DNA of 64,000 nucleotides from positions 4,247,819 to 4,311,818 of the forward strand of contig JALPQD010000005.1 of NCBI GenBank assembly GCA_023101885.1. Direction: 5' to 3'. How positions within the stretch are numbered: the first letter of the stretch is position 1; every line of letters begins with the position of its first letter. The position numbers and the translations under genes are program-made. The notes below the pieces were generated by a model. That model was not told the origin of the DNA and did no database searches. It was given only the letters and a program-made list of their open reading frames with translations. Positions 42,801 to 54,600 of this stretch are shown piece after piece. Source of the DNA: Typhlomys cinereus. Its lineage: Eukaryota; Chordata; Mammalia; Rodentia; Platacanthomyidae.

Positions 42801-45552
42801 ATACAAAATAAATTAATTTAAAAATCTTATTTACATTAATTAAAACGTATTTAGGTTGGGCTAGAGAGATGGTTCAGGGATTAATACTCTGTCTTGCAAG
42901 CAGAAGGTCCTGAGTTTGGATCCCAGGTCCTGCGCTTCTGGCATTGGTGGGTGGAGCCTGAGAAATCTTAGAGCAAAGTAAGAAGGATGTAGAAGCAATC
43001 CAGGATATTCCAAAAGTCACCTTTGGCCCTCCATAGCGACACCCAGTGCCCTCTAAGACACACACACACACAAAAAAATTTGTTTTAAAAAAATACTTAG
43101 GTTTATACATCAAATAAAATTATACTTTATAACTTTAAATGGGTAAATAATTTACCACCTAATACCATTTTATATTTCATCTTTAAACTAATCAAGTAAT
43201 AGACAATACAGCAAAAAGAATAAATCTTACTATATGTAAATTTAAAAGTAACAATTAAAAATTAACTTAGTTAACAATATTTATTACAAAATTATGCTTC
43301 TTTAAAAAGCAGAGATGACTTCGTAAGAAATGTGTTGCAAGTATAATAATGTATCTACTGTATCTTTCTATCTTACTGTCATTTACTCTTCCATAAATAG
43401 AGTTCAAAAATCAAGCTATAAAAATGAACAGAAATGTTAATTGCTATTTCAGGAAAATTCAAATGCTAAAATTTAATAAATTCCATTCTAGTTGCATTTG
43501 GGAATTTCAACTTGACACTTACAGTTAGAAGTAAATTTAAATTTAGTACAAATACAAGATACAGTTTTCAATTCTGTTTTCAAAACTACCTATCAGAAAA
43601 TAAACAAATTTAAATTATATATAAAAATACTTATTGAGACCCCACAAAGTCTAGTATTTGCTAAAGGCACCAAGATCCTTGGAGGCAAGGGATTGACAGC
43701 CACAGTAGTATTCCTATGCTTAAGGGGAGCACAGGAAAGGGTTCAGGGAAATACAACTGGGTCCTTGTACGTCATCGGAGAGGAGGGCCCAGAGGAGGGT
43801 CTGGCATGCACATTAAAGGATTCTCTGGGGATTGGGGGGGGCAATGGGGGGTGGGGAGGGAGGGGTGAGGGGAGGGGGAGCAGGGGTGTCGGGGAGAGGA
43901 GGAGGGAGGGAGGGAACCGGTGTACCTATTAAGTTTGTATGAGCGGAAATAATAATAATAAATGTTAAAAAAATACTTATTGAAACCTGATAAATTTCTA
44001 TGAAGATCTAAGAGGCCTCATATAAATACCACTGGGATTTTCACTTTCTGTATCTAGAGACACAATTATGCTACTTATCACAAAAGAAGAGAAACTGACT
44101 TAATTACCACTGACATCAAATGTGGATGTTAATGCCACATTAAGAATCGACAGACTTAAGTTCTCCAATCAGGTCAAGGAACCAAGTCCAGTCTAACTAG
44201 CCAAGGGAATACATTCTGTTTTTACCCCCTTATTTTAGGAAAATTACAGATCAGTCACACAGAATAAAGTTCACTGTTAAGAAAAGAAGTCATTTTCATG
44301 TAGTCATTTTAGATATTGAATTTTAACAAGAATATGAAAAGCTGAATTTAGGCAACATAAATTATAAACAGCAGTCTACTTTTTGTATATTAATAAGCAC
44401 ATCAGTGTTAACAGGAAGGATAGATACATCTCCAATGTAAAATACATCCAAATACTGGAAACTAAAGATGATTTTTATGTTTTGTGTTCCTTCACATTTA
44501 ACAAGCCTTTTTATAATATATTGTACTGCTATATGCTTACAAAAAACCTTACACTGTAAACATTCAGCATTTGGAGAAAATGTTATAAAATAACTAAAGA
44601 GGAATAGTCCGTTCTTACCATTGTGTACATATTTATCTACAGTTAGACAGGCACTTAAATTTCACAAACTATGCAGTAAGAATGCCAAGAGCAAACAGTT
44701 CACAAACCTGAGAGAATAGCTTCCTTCAGATACAGTAACATATGGGAGAACGTCCTGATGTCGTTCACCAGCTCCTTGATGTAATCCGGGTCAAAAACAG
44801 AGCTGGAACTTTGAGACTTGAGCCCCATATCACAGCTTATATCATCAGAGGAGAGCTGAGCTGACGGACAAACACGTTTCTTTGCCTTTTTCTGTTTGCT
44901 GACAAGCATCCTCTCACTTAACAGTCAGAAAAGTTGAACTCCTTAAAGAAATAAACAAGAGAGACATCCATCAGCCAAGGAAACAACAGGTGTTTTCAAA
45001 CAGCCTTCCTTGGCATCTGTGTTCAGATTCTTAAAGAAAAATAAGACAACATATCACTAATCAAGAAGCTTCCATTGATTAAATGTCAATAATCCCCAAA
45101 ACTATATGCATACTACTATTCTTTTCAAATTAAGAAACCTGTAGTTTAGAGGTTGTCTGTTTTCCACTGATAACTGAATTTAAACCTAGATTTGCCTTAA
45201 TACTAAAATCTGTGCTTGAAATAATTTCAGCCTAATTCCTAGGACAGAATTTTTCTGTATTAACAATTCTGAAATATCACTTAGTAGGTCATATTTTTCC
45301 TCTGTATTACATTTGAAATGTTTAAAAATGTTCCATCACTACTTACTCGTATGTGACATGATCCTGTATGGGAAAACACACTGCTGACACCTGCTGCAGA
45401 AAACTATTGTAGAAATTACATGAGGCAATGACATAGAAGTGTCCATTCAGCATATGCAAGTTCAATTATAGTAATTTCTTTTCTTAGGACGTATGTACAT
45501 GGCTTGCACACACGTCTGGTTTAGCAAGACTTGTTGAGAGTTTTTTTCCTGT

Positions 45553-45600
<48 letters not shown>

Positions 45601-48600
45601 GCCTAAGGTTAGTATCAGGAATATCCCTCAATCTCTTTCACCTTATTCTTCTGAGGCTGGGTCTGTAATTTGACCTATAGTTCACCTATAGGACTCAGTC
45701 TGGCTAGCCACTTTGCTTTGGGGATTCTCAGGCTCCACCTTCCAGGGCTGGAATCATGTTTACATGACATTTGACATGGTATCTGGGCTCCAAACTCTTG
45801 TTTTTATGCTTGTGCTACAAATCCTTTAAAAACTGAGCCATCTCAGCCATCACCAAAAAATTTTGCTGTTGTTGCTAAAACAATTTCTAAGACTGTCAAC
45901 TAATCTGATTGAACAAATAAATCTATGATTATCAGAGTAATAAATTTTATAATTTCAGGATGACAGTAAAAAGGCAATACTTGGTGTAAGAAAAAATTGG
46001 ATTTAATCTTGACGGCAATGTTTTGGAGATGTGGGATACATAGAATTAACTTGTAGAGGATTAAAAGACATCACAAAGTAAAAAGCTTTTTGGTTAAAGC
46101 ATTAAATCTCGAGCCACCGGAAGAAGAAAATCTTAGTTTATTTCTTCTTCACTTTTATTTAACTTTCCCAGACTGGAAAGTTCTAATTTGTTTGTATTTC
46201 TTGAGATCAAGAAAAGACACAGAATTATCATTAAAAAGTTTTCAATTATATCGTATTTGAATATTTTCAAAATGACATAATGATTAAGGACCTCAGTGAA
46301 ATTCACAGTAGAAAATTTTATGTAATAATTTTGTTATATGTAAGCGACATTGCTACATGTAACAATATTTTTCTTCCTAATTACAGTTCTCTAATCTATC
46401 AAATTCTAGTCCTGATGCTACCACACAAATGAGTTACCACCAAGTTCTTGCCAAAGCTAGTACACTGATTTCCTAATGATATGGCCACATAGATTTCAGT
46501 CTCTGGACAAATGTTACTGAACCTCTAAAACATAAATCTTATAATCTGTCCAAAGGACAAGGAGAAAGATGTACACTCCTACCGCCCTCTGAAGTGAAAC
46601 CTGCACTCAGACTCCATTCCTTCACTTGCTTCTATTTTCTGTAATTGATAGCAGGATGTAACTTCATGCGATGACTAGTATACACATGGAGTGTGTTATG
46701 TTTGTGTGTGGTGTATGTGTGAATTTATGTTCCATGAAACACAAATTCTAGAAACCTGTGTGATTCATTTGGATATTTTCTTATTCTATTTCACAGGGCT
46801 TTTAGTTTTAATTTACTGTGTGTGCATGTATGTGCATGTGCGTACACATGTATACAGAGGTACAGCTTTCAGGTGTTGGTTCTTGCCTTCCACCTTGTTA
46901 AGGTAGGTCTTTTGCTGATTCTGCCACTGTACACTGTTCTTCAGGCTAGTATTTCCACCCAATTTTCCCATCTGCCTTCCCTCTCTCTGAGCATGCTGGG
47001 ATTACAGATGCGTGCACCACATGTAGTCTTTCACATTGGTTCTGGGGATTGAATAGGATGCTGGGCTTTCACAGAAAGCACTGTACCCACTGAGTTGTCT
47101 CCCTAACCCCTATTTGGTGTTTTAAAATGCTAGTTATAACTCACTAAACTGACTTTATACATGACTCTTCAGGGTGAAAAATGCAGATTATTTGTCTCAG
47201 GGTCCTGTCTGCCTGTGGCTCCATGTGCCTGGAAGATTGCCTGTTCCTCTGTTTACCCACTCTGATGTCAACTCAGAAATGGATTCCTCAAAGACGCTTC
47301 TGGCATCACCCAAGCTTCCTTGGCCACAGCCACTGCCACCACCAAGCCAGAGCAGAAGATCCAGTAGCTATTCTATAGTATCTTATACTTTCCATCTTTA
47401 CGCTTACAACTTAAATAGATGACTCGTGTCTTCCCATCTAGACTACAGTCGTAGAAATCAACACCACGTGTTTGCCAACCACGTGTTTGTTCATTGCTCA
47501 GAGCCTAGTTAAAACTATTTGCAGAATGAACAGATTTGCAGGAAGAATAATGAAAGGGCTTACAAAGTTATAATTCTTGTAAAAACAAAAAATAATTCTA
47601 AGTGTGGCAATATTTTGAAGAGAAAAATCACTTAAAGAATCTATTTCTAAAATATTTTCAAAAAAGAAGCATATAAAGTTACATGAAGGCAAGATTACAT
47701 AAACTGAAATTCTTGAAGTTACCTCAACAGTTTTAAAGTCTCTTTATCTAATGTCCGTTTGTTAATATGAAATTACTTTTGAGGACACAATTTTTATATT
47801 ACACTGCTTTTAAGCCTAAAATATTTAAATGTGTACTTTCTAAAATGAACCTAGCATAATTTTTGAGCATCCATTATTAAAATCTCTTTTCTAACTAAGA
47901 AAAATACAGAAAAGAAAAAAGCTTAAGTGCCTTGTTTCGTAGATATACATATCACTGCAAAAGGTATTAATTAACCTACTAATAAACCTTATCGCCTTTG
48001 TAGTTTTCTTAATGAAGTCATTCTGTTTACTTCTGGCAGCTTTAAGATTCAGTAAATTAGACAATTATGGTCACTGATAAAGATGGTCTCAAAAATTAGA
48101 GTCATTCAAGTTTTAAAACAAGTTTTTAAGCAAAAAGAATTTAACAACTTGTGTTAAATTAACAACTCAAAATTGTAATCCTAATTCAAAAATGGCTGAA
48201 TGCTATTAGACAAAATTTAGGAAATCTGATAACACACATCTTGTAGATGGGGTGATTAAAAAGGGTTAAATTGTAATGAACATTAAGATCAATATACTAA
48301 TTTTGTTAGGCAATTTTTCATATTTTTCATATTTAAAACTGAAAAAAGGAACGATTATGATAAAAGTATTTTAGAATTAAAATCAAGCTTTCATAACTGA
48401 ATTTGATAATGAGACAGTCTGGACAATACATACTTTCCAAGATCCTATACTCTACTTTCCCATGTGCCGAAATGAATATTCTCTAGTCAGTAGTAATATA
48501 AAATGTAGTTAATAACAGATTGCAACTGGTAATTTAATTAAATTAGGTACTAATGCATGGAAAGTACTTAGCACAGTGCCTGTCATGAAGACTCAGTAAT

Positions 48601-51600
48601 TGTTAGCTATGATTACCAGAGCACTTTATTGTGGGAAATGGTTTTCAAGCCTACTTAAGTAATAAACAAGCTTTGGCTTCACTTAGCCTATAGATTGTAA
48701 GCATGAAATATAGGACTGGAAACAATTCCAGAAGTGGAACTGATTTCATGGAAACCTTCTAAAATGCTGCCAAGTGAAGTTTGAACTGTGCAAACAGACT
48801 GTTGAACAAAATACTTGTGAAACTCTCTCTTCCAACTCCAAATCATCAACATTAAAAATATGTATTATCTATGTCTTAAAGAATTTTGTAGCTAGCACAA
48901 AATGAATGTCCGAAACCACTTTCTCTGTATTATCTCTAAGTATGTGTTAGAAATGTGTACAGCGGGCTCAAGGGTGGCTCAGTGGAAGGGCACTTGCTTA
49001 GCATGAGGCCTTGGGCCCACAACTCCAGCAGAAAGTATTTTAAAACTTGATAGGAATTTCCAGTTCCCCAAGTGTGACTTTTTACAAGACCTCAGCAGCC
49101 TGTGTCAATCAAATGTCCCCTTCACATACGCAAGAATGTATATTGTAGAAGTATTTTCATTTAATGGACTGTCTAGCTAATTACCCAAGTGTAAAACTGC
49201 TCCAAATATCTGTGCAAATATTCCTGTCTCGATAATTGAAAAACTGCAGATATTTCAGAAATCTCCTATTTCGACATGTCTGATTTGGTGATATACTTAG
49301 TGACAGTTTAAAATTATATTTATTCTAAAGATACGTAATTATACTTTTACCATACACTACACAGAGCATTAGGAACATGTCTGCAAGTTTTATCATAATA
49401 TGTGAACCATTTTTAAAGGAAGGCATGCAACACACATACACACTTCATTCCTGTGTAGTTTGAACCCAACACTATTAAAAAATAGGAAGCTGCCCTGCCT
49501 CCTCCCACGCCTCCAGAATGTCTAGCATTCCTGGCGGGCAGGGCTCGCTCTGAACAGCCAAAACTACCCAATGCTAGGGAGCACGTTCTCCATCCCCAAC
49601 TTCGCCGGGGAAGAATGGAGAAGAGATAGCGTCAGACAAAAGGCAAGAGGAGATAGACGGGAACAGCTCCCGCCTTTCCGCAGGTAACCAACGTCCCGCT
49701 CTCCGCAGGGTATTAGGTGCCCTCCGAAAGGGCACTGACAACTCTTCCAAGAGCTGAAACAAGACCAACAGCCTCTACCGCCCATCAGTCGTTAGAATTC
49801 TGTCTTGGAATGTCTCAATCTCGAGCACATCCATTCAAGAAGGTTTTTTTTATTAAAAACATAAGCCCCCTATGTCCAAAAACAGTACTGGAACAAACCG
49901 CGGGCACCGAGGAGCCCTCAAACCAACCCCGCTCCAAGCCTGAGGACAGGCCGGAGAACAACGCCCGCTGCAAACCCTCCAACACCTCGGCCCGAGCCCA
50001 GGTCTGCAGCGGGCGGCCGGGGCGGCGGGAGCCCGCGGCTGTGGGTGGTCGCCGGCGCGGGGCTGGCAGAGGCGCGGGGCTGGCAGAGGCGCCAGGCTGA
50101 CGTCTGGGCGCGTCCTCGGGGCACAGGGTTTAACCCGTTTCCCCGTGTGAGAAACGAGGTGCGGAATCGCCGCGGGAACGAAAGGAGTTGCGTGGGGCTC
50201 TAGCTCTTCACGCCGCGGGCGGGCACCGCCTCTCCCCGCCGGTCTGCGCCCCGGGCCGCCCCTCCCCAGAACCGCGAGCCCCGAAAACGTGCCGCCCGTC
50301 ACTCACCGCGGGGCTCCATCCTGCGAGCCAGACGCCGCCGCCCCACGAGCACGCCCGGCCGCCGCGGCCCCCATCCCCCACGCCCGGCCCCGGACCGCCG
50401 GCCGTGCCGCCGCCGCCCCTGCCGCGACCGCCCCTGCCGCGACCGCCGCGACCGCGCCGCCGCCGGGCGCCCCGCCCCGCCCCGCCCGGGGCGCATCCCA
50501 TTGGCCCGCGCCCGGGGGCGGGGCCGCCGCGCGCAGCAGGTGGGGGCCGCCGCGCGCCGCAGGCGGTCCGCAGCGCCCCGGCCGGCGGGGGTCGCGGTCC
50601 CCTCGCCAACCTGTGCTTGTGCTTAAGAAAAGGCACCTGGTAACTCGACCCCAGGGGAAGCCCCGGTGATGGCCCAGATTGGGCGTTCTCGGGTGAGGAA
50701 TCTGTGATTCGGGAAGAGGGGGCCGCACAGGTGGTCCGCGCCGCGCCCCACGCCGCCGCGCCCCCAAGGAAGGCGCGGGCCGCCGCGAGTCCAGCCCGCC
50801 GTTCCGCCCCTTGTTCCACGCGGGCCTGTCTTTGGTCAATAACCTTCTCGGACTCATTTCAGAAAGAAAAAGATGGGAACTAACTACCGAAAGCTCAAGA
50901 GCGCCTGTATCGTGGAACAAGCATGAAAACAGATTTATTTCTGTGCTATAACACTGGGAAAAACTGAAATAGAAACTGGGAAAAACATGGGGAAAACGTG
51001 CGACCCTGAGAACAGTGTCGGGTAGAAAGATTAGGAAAAAACAGTGCAGACATGGAGAGACGGAAGCCAGGGAGGGCAGAGGCAGCAAAGACGAAGAAAT
51101 AAAAGCAACCACTCACTCAGAGCCAGAAAAAAGGGGAACGTGATAGAGACCCAACATGTGGGTACCGGATTAGAAGAAAATACTGACAGAGACACTTCTT
51201 AAAACTTCCAACTATTTCACAAGGAAAAAAATTCAGGTACTACTCAAAAGGATAAATATGAGGTTCCTGGCTTATACACACTGGATTTGTAAATTCACAT
51301 AAATGTACCCTCTTCCACTTCCAAACTTGGTTACACCACCAAGTTCAGGAAACCTCAAAGCCAAATTGCCTTTTAATTATATGGAGGAAAAAAAATACAC
51401 CATAGGCTTGCACCATGGAAACAGATGGTACCTGAACTTCAAAGCAAGCCAAGAGGAGTCTTTGGGCGAAAGGGGCTAGAGCGTGGAGTCGCGGAGCTAA
51501 ATCATAAGTTGGGTTTGGAAAGGAAACGCGAGGAAGTTACTTAGGCAAATACACCCTTATGTATTTTAAATACATGAACTGTATTTGTCTGTCAGTCCCC

Positions 51601-54600
51601 TTAGTAAAGACTGTGATCTGGACTCCACTCTAAATCCTGTAATCCTGTCACTTTGAGAGGCACAGGAAGATCAGGAGATCAAAGCTAGGTTTGGCTATAT
51701 CGTGAGTTCAAGCCCAGCCTGGGCTGCATAAAATGCTGTCTTCCCTTCCCCTCCCTCTTCCTTTCCCTTTCCTTTCTTTTTCCCTCCCTTCACTTTTCCC
51801 TCCCCTCTCCTTCCCTCCAAAAGATTGTGTTTCTGATTAAAGTGGATCTAGTGATGTCACTGACAGTAAGATGAACCCATTCTTGGGTCATGCAAGAGGA
51901 AAGGAGAGAAAATTTGGCAGAAAAACAAAGAGAAATATAAAGAGTGAGGAAAAGACTACCATGGAGAAGGGGGAAAGGCAGAGAGGAAGAGGGTAGATTA
52001 AAAAAGGGAAAGAACAGGGAGGCAAGAGAGACAGGCACTGAGAAAATAAAGTGGAGTCAGAAATCAAGAGGCTCAGGGTTAAGACTGCCTCCCAAGCAGA
52101 AGATCCTGAATTCAGATCCCAGGTCCCACTTAAAAAAACAAGAAACAAAAAACAAAAAACAACGCCTGTATTTCTGACTCTGGTGGGCGGAGCCTGGGAA
52201 ATACCAGAGCAAAGCAAAAAGGAGGTAGAAGATTCCTGAACTCATCCTTGGTCCTCCACAGGGACACACAGTGCCCTCTGACAGACAGGCACACACAAAA
52301 TAAATAAAATAATATAAAATAAAAGAGGAGGTTAGGAGAGAGAGAGACTGCTCACTGATAAAGAAGGGACACGGCACATGCAAAATGTTCTGGGTGGAAT
52401 GAATACAATTAGGCCCCTGCTTTGTTACCTAGAAAAGATACAGTGAAAGCAGAGAGGCTCCAAGATTCTCTATAGCTTCACAATTGTTTTTTAGTCTTGT
52501 TTAAGATATACTCTTTAAGTTTTAAATACAATTGTAGTAAAAAAAAAAAAAAAGTAACAGTGCTAACTGAAAACAGCAAGCAGCAGATAGATGTTCATGC
52601 AAACACTATTGGGAGAGAGTGCAATATGGACAGTTCATGAAACAAACTCATGAAAACTGAAGGATACCAACGGAAGAAAGGATTTTGGCGGTCAAGAATG
52701 GAGGGAAACTGGGCAACCGTCAGGGATTTCAAGGAGGAAAAAACGTGTGGCTGTATCCATCCTATCACTTTACACACCTCGACCTCTAAACCACCCCAGC
52801 TAGCCACCTGCTGCGGGTAGAACCTGACACAGAATAATCTTCAAAGAATGTGAGATCTTTAAACTATAAGTAGGGTTCTATGGGAAATTTTGCTGGCTCT
52901 CAATCTTAATTTTTCCATTGGTCTTCTTAAAACAATACATTTCCCACCATCTTTCAGCCAAAGGATGATATTTATAAACATTCACTTTTAAATGAAAAGG
53001 GCTGTCTTATAATCTCCCCTGACTTATATTTTACTTAAGATAATTTTATATGGCACAAGTTTTATGAAAAATACATTATTTAATAACCTTCTTTAAATCC
53101 ATAAAATTATAAATCTATAAAATTATAAAGCCCACATCCCAAAAGTTAAGCCATTACTGTACCTACTGTAGAAGTCCAACAACTGAAAAAAAGTACTGGA
53201 AACAACCTATGCTTAAAATACTTGTTTTTTTCAACATTTTATGCATTATTGTTCCTAGTATTTTCTCCTTCTAAAAGTGGTTAATTCATGCTGCTTTTCA
53301 GTCAGTCATTCTGTGCAGTCTTAATTTATATATTTCTAAAATTTTTCTTTATATTCTCTTCAAAATGTCTGTGATACAGACCGAAAAACTATCTATAGAG
53401 TAGACATCATCTGAATGTTAATTTTGTTCATGTTCCTGAGGTTGGGACTGTACTTAGGTGGCCTTTACTACTTCACACAGCCGAACATGGTTCTAAGCAT
53501 TAAACATCTGGAGACACTTATGGCTGTCCCAGTTGAGAAAGGGGCTGTACTGACACCTAGTGGATGAAGACCAAGGTTGTTCCTAAATGGGTTTCATGCA
53601 CCTAAAAAAGAATTGCACCTAAAAAAGAATTACCCAGCTATTATAGATCCAACTCCTATTTAATTATAAGGTAGACGAATAGATTGAAATTATGTGTGTA
53701 TATATATACACATAAAGTTAATGTACAGTATGCTTAGTAAAATCTGGACTGTGATCACTTTTATAGGACAAATAACACAATTTCAACAAAATAGTTACAA
53801 GAAAACAAAGAAAAAACCTAGACTAAGAAATCATTGTCCTTCCACTGCAATAAACAACTACAAAATTGGAATATATATTCAGACATTGGCTACACAGAGC
53901 CAGGGCGTGGGATTGTAATCTGAGAGAGGTTATCACAGACTAATGAAATAAACTCTACAACCTCCCAACTTTCCATAGCAAAGGAAGGGAGAAGTCAAGA
54001 ATACGATACTTACTCTTGCTAAATTGAAGAGATGGGGATCGTAGTCCCAGGGTAGGTAGACTGCAGGACAAATTACCTGGGATGAAGGAAGTAGGAAAAG
54101 GGAGAACACTAAGAATCTGTACAGGGACGTTGTTAATATTCTCTGAATATAAGATGCACATATGCAGGGGAAAAGTCCATAAGGATGGGCAAAGAATTTA
54201 AAGGAGCTATAGCTGAAGAATTCTAAGGCTCCACTGAGCTGTGAGACCTGAACTCTCATTGGCTCTTAGAAGGTTAAACATACACTTAATATGCAATGTA
54301 TCAATTCTTGTTTAGAATCCAAAAAAATAAAACATGCATTTACTTCAAAGCTTGTTCATGAAACTTTTCAAGATTTGCCAAAAATTGCAAATAACTCAAT
54401 GTCCATAATCAGATAAATGGGTAAACAAAGGGTAGTATGATATTATATGAGATTCTAGACTTGAAAAACATTCATGATATAGCAAGAAACGATGAATGAA
54501 TCTTAAAAATATTTATGCTGAATCTAAAAAATCAGGTCAAAATTTCTAGAAAGCTAATTTATGTACACAGTATGATTGGATTTATAGAAATTCTAGAGAG

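Larger units (their letters stand above)
33202..44707 (-). other. Intron 2, contents
   Basis: Mostly unique AT-rich DNA apart from the repeats listed. Nothing recognised at 34350-35870, 36150-38100, 38290-39590, 39730-41400, 41560-42560, 43095-43685 and 43980-44700. The quiet stretch 36150-41400 has few SINEs, so it could hold old conserved elements. Confidence 0.5.
44942..50306 (-). other. Intron 1 (from proximal first exon), contents
   Basis: B3-type SINEs, a MIR and an ID element as listed. The last 800 bp before the first exon is CpG-rich with TEAD-like motifs. 47115-48540 looks unique. Confidence 0.5.
49900..50820. promoter_or_regulatory. CpG island 1
   Basis: Very GC-rich with dense CpG in an otherwise AT-rich region. 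It covers the proximal first exon, its promoter and the start of intron 1. Long open frames on both strands here are caused by base composition. Confidence 0.9.

Noticed and set aside
44700..44710. Possible read-through of exon 2 to a stop just after AILSG
   Set aside because: The donor at 44707 and the perfect phase match to exon 3 show that this is intron.
50317..50319. The ATG in exon 1 as the true protein start giving a longer N-terminus
   Set aside because: Its frame stops at TGA 44927-44925 in exon 2, and the main frame has its own stop (44918-44916) upstream of ATG 44909.
50188..50643. Plus-strand open frame of 151 codons (and overlapping ones on both strands up to 269 codons) in CpG island 1
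   Set aside because: GC-rich DNA lacks stop codons in all frames. The products are Pro/Arg/Ala-rich with no domain, and the region is explained as promoter and first exon.
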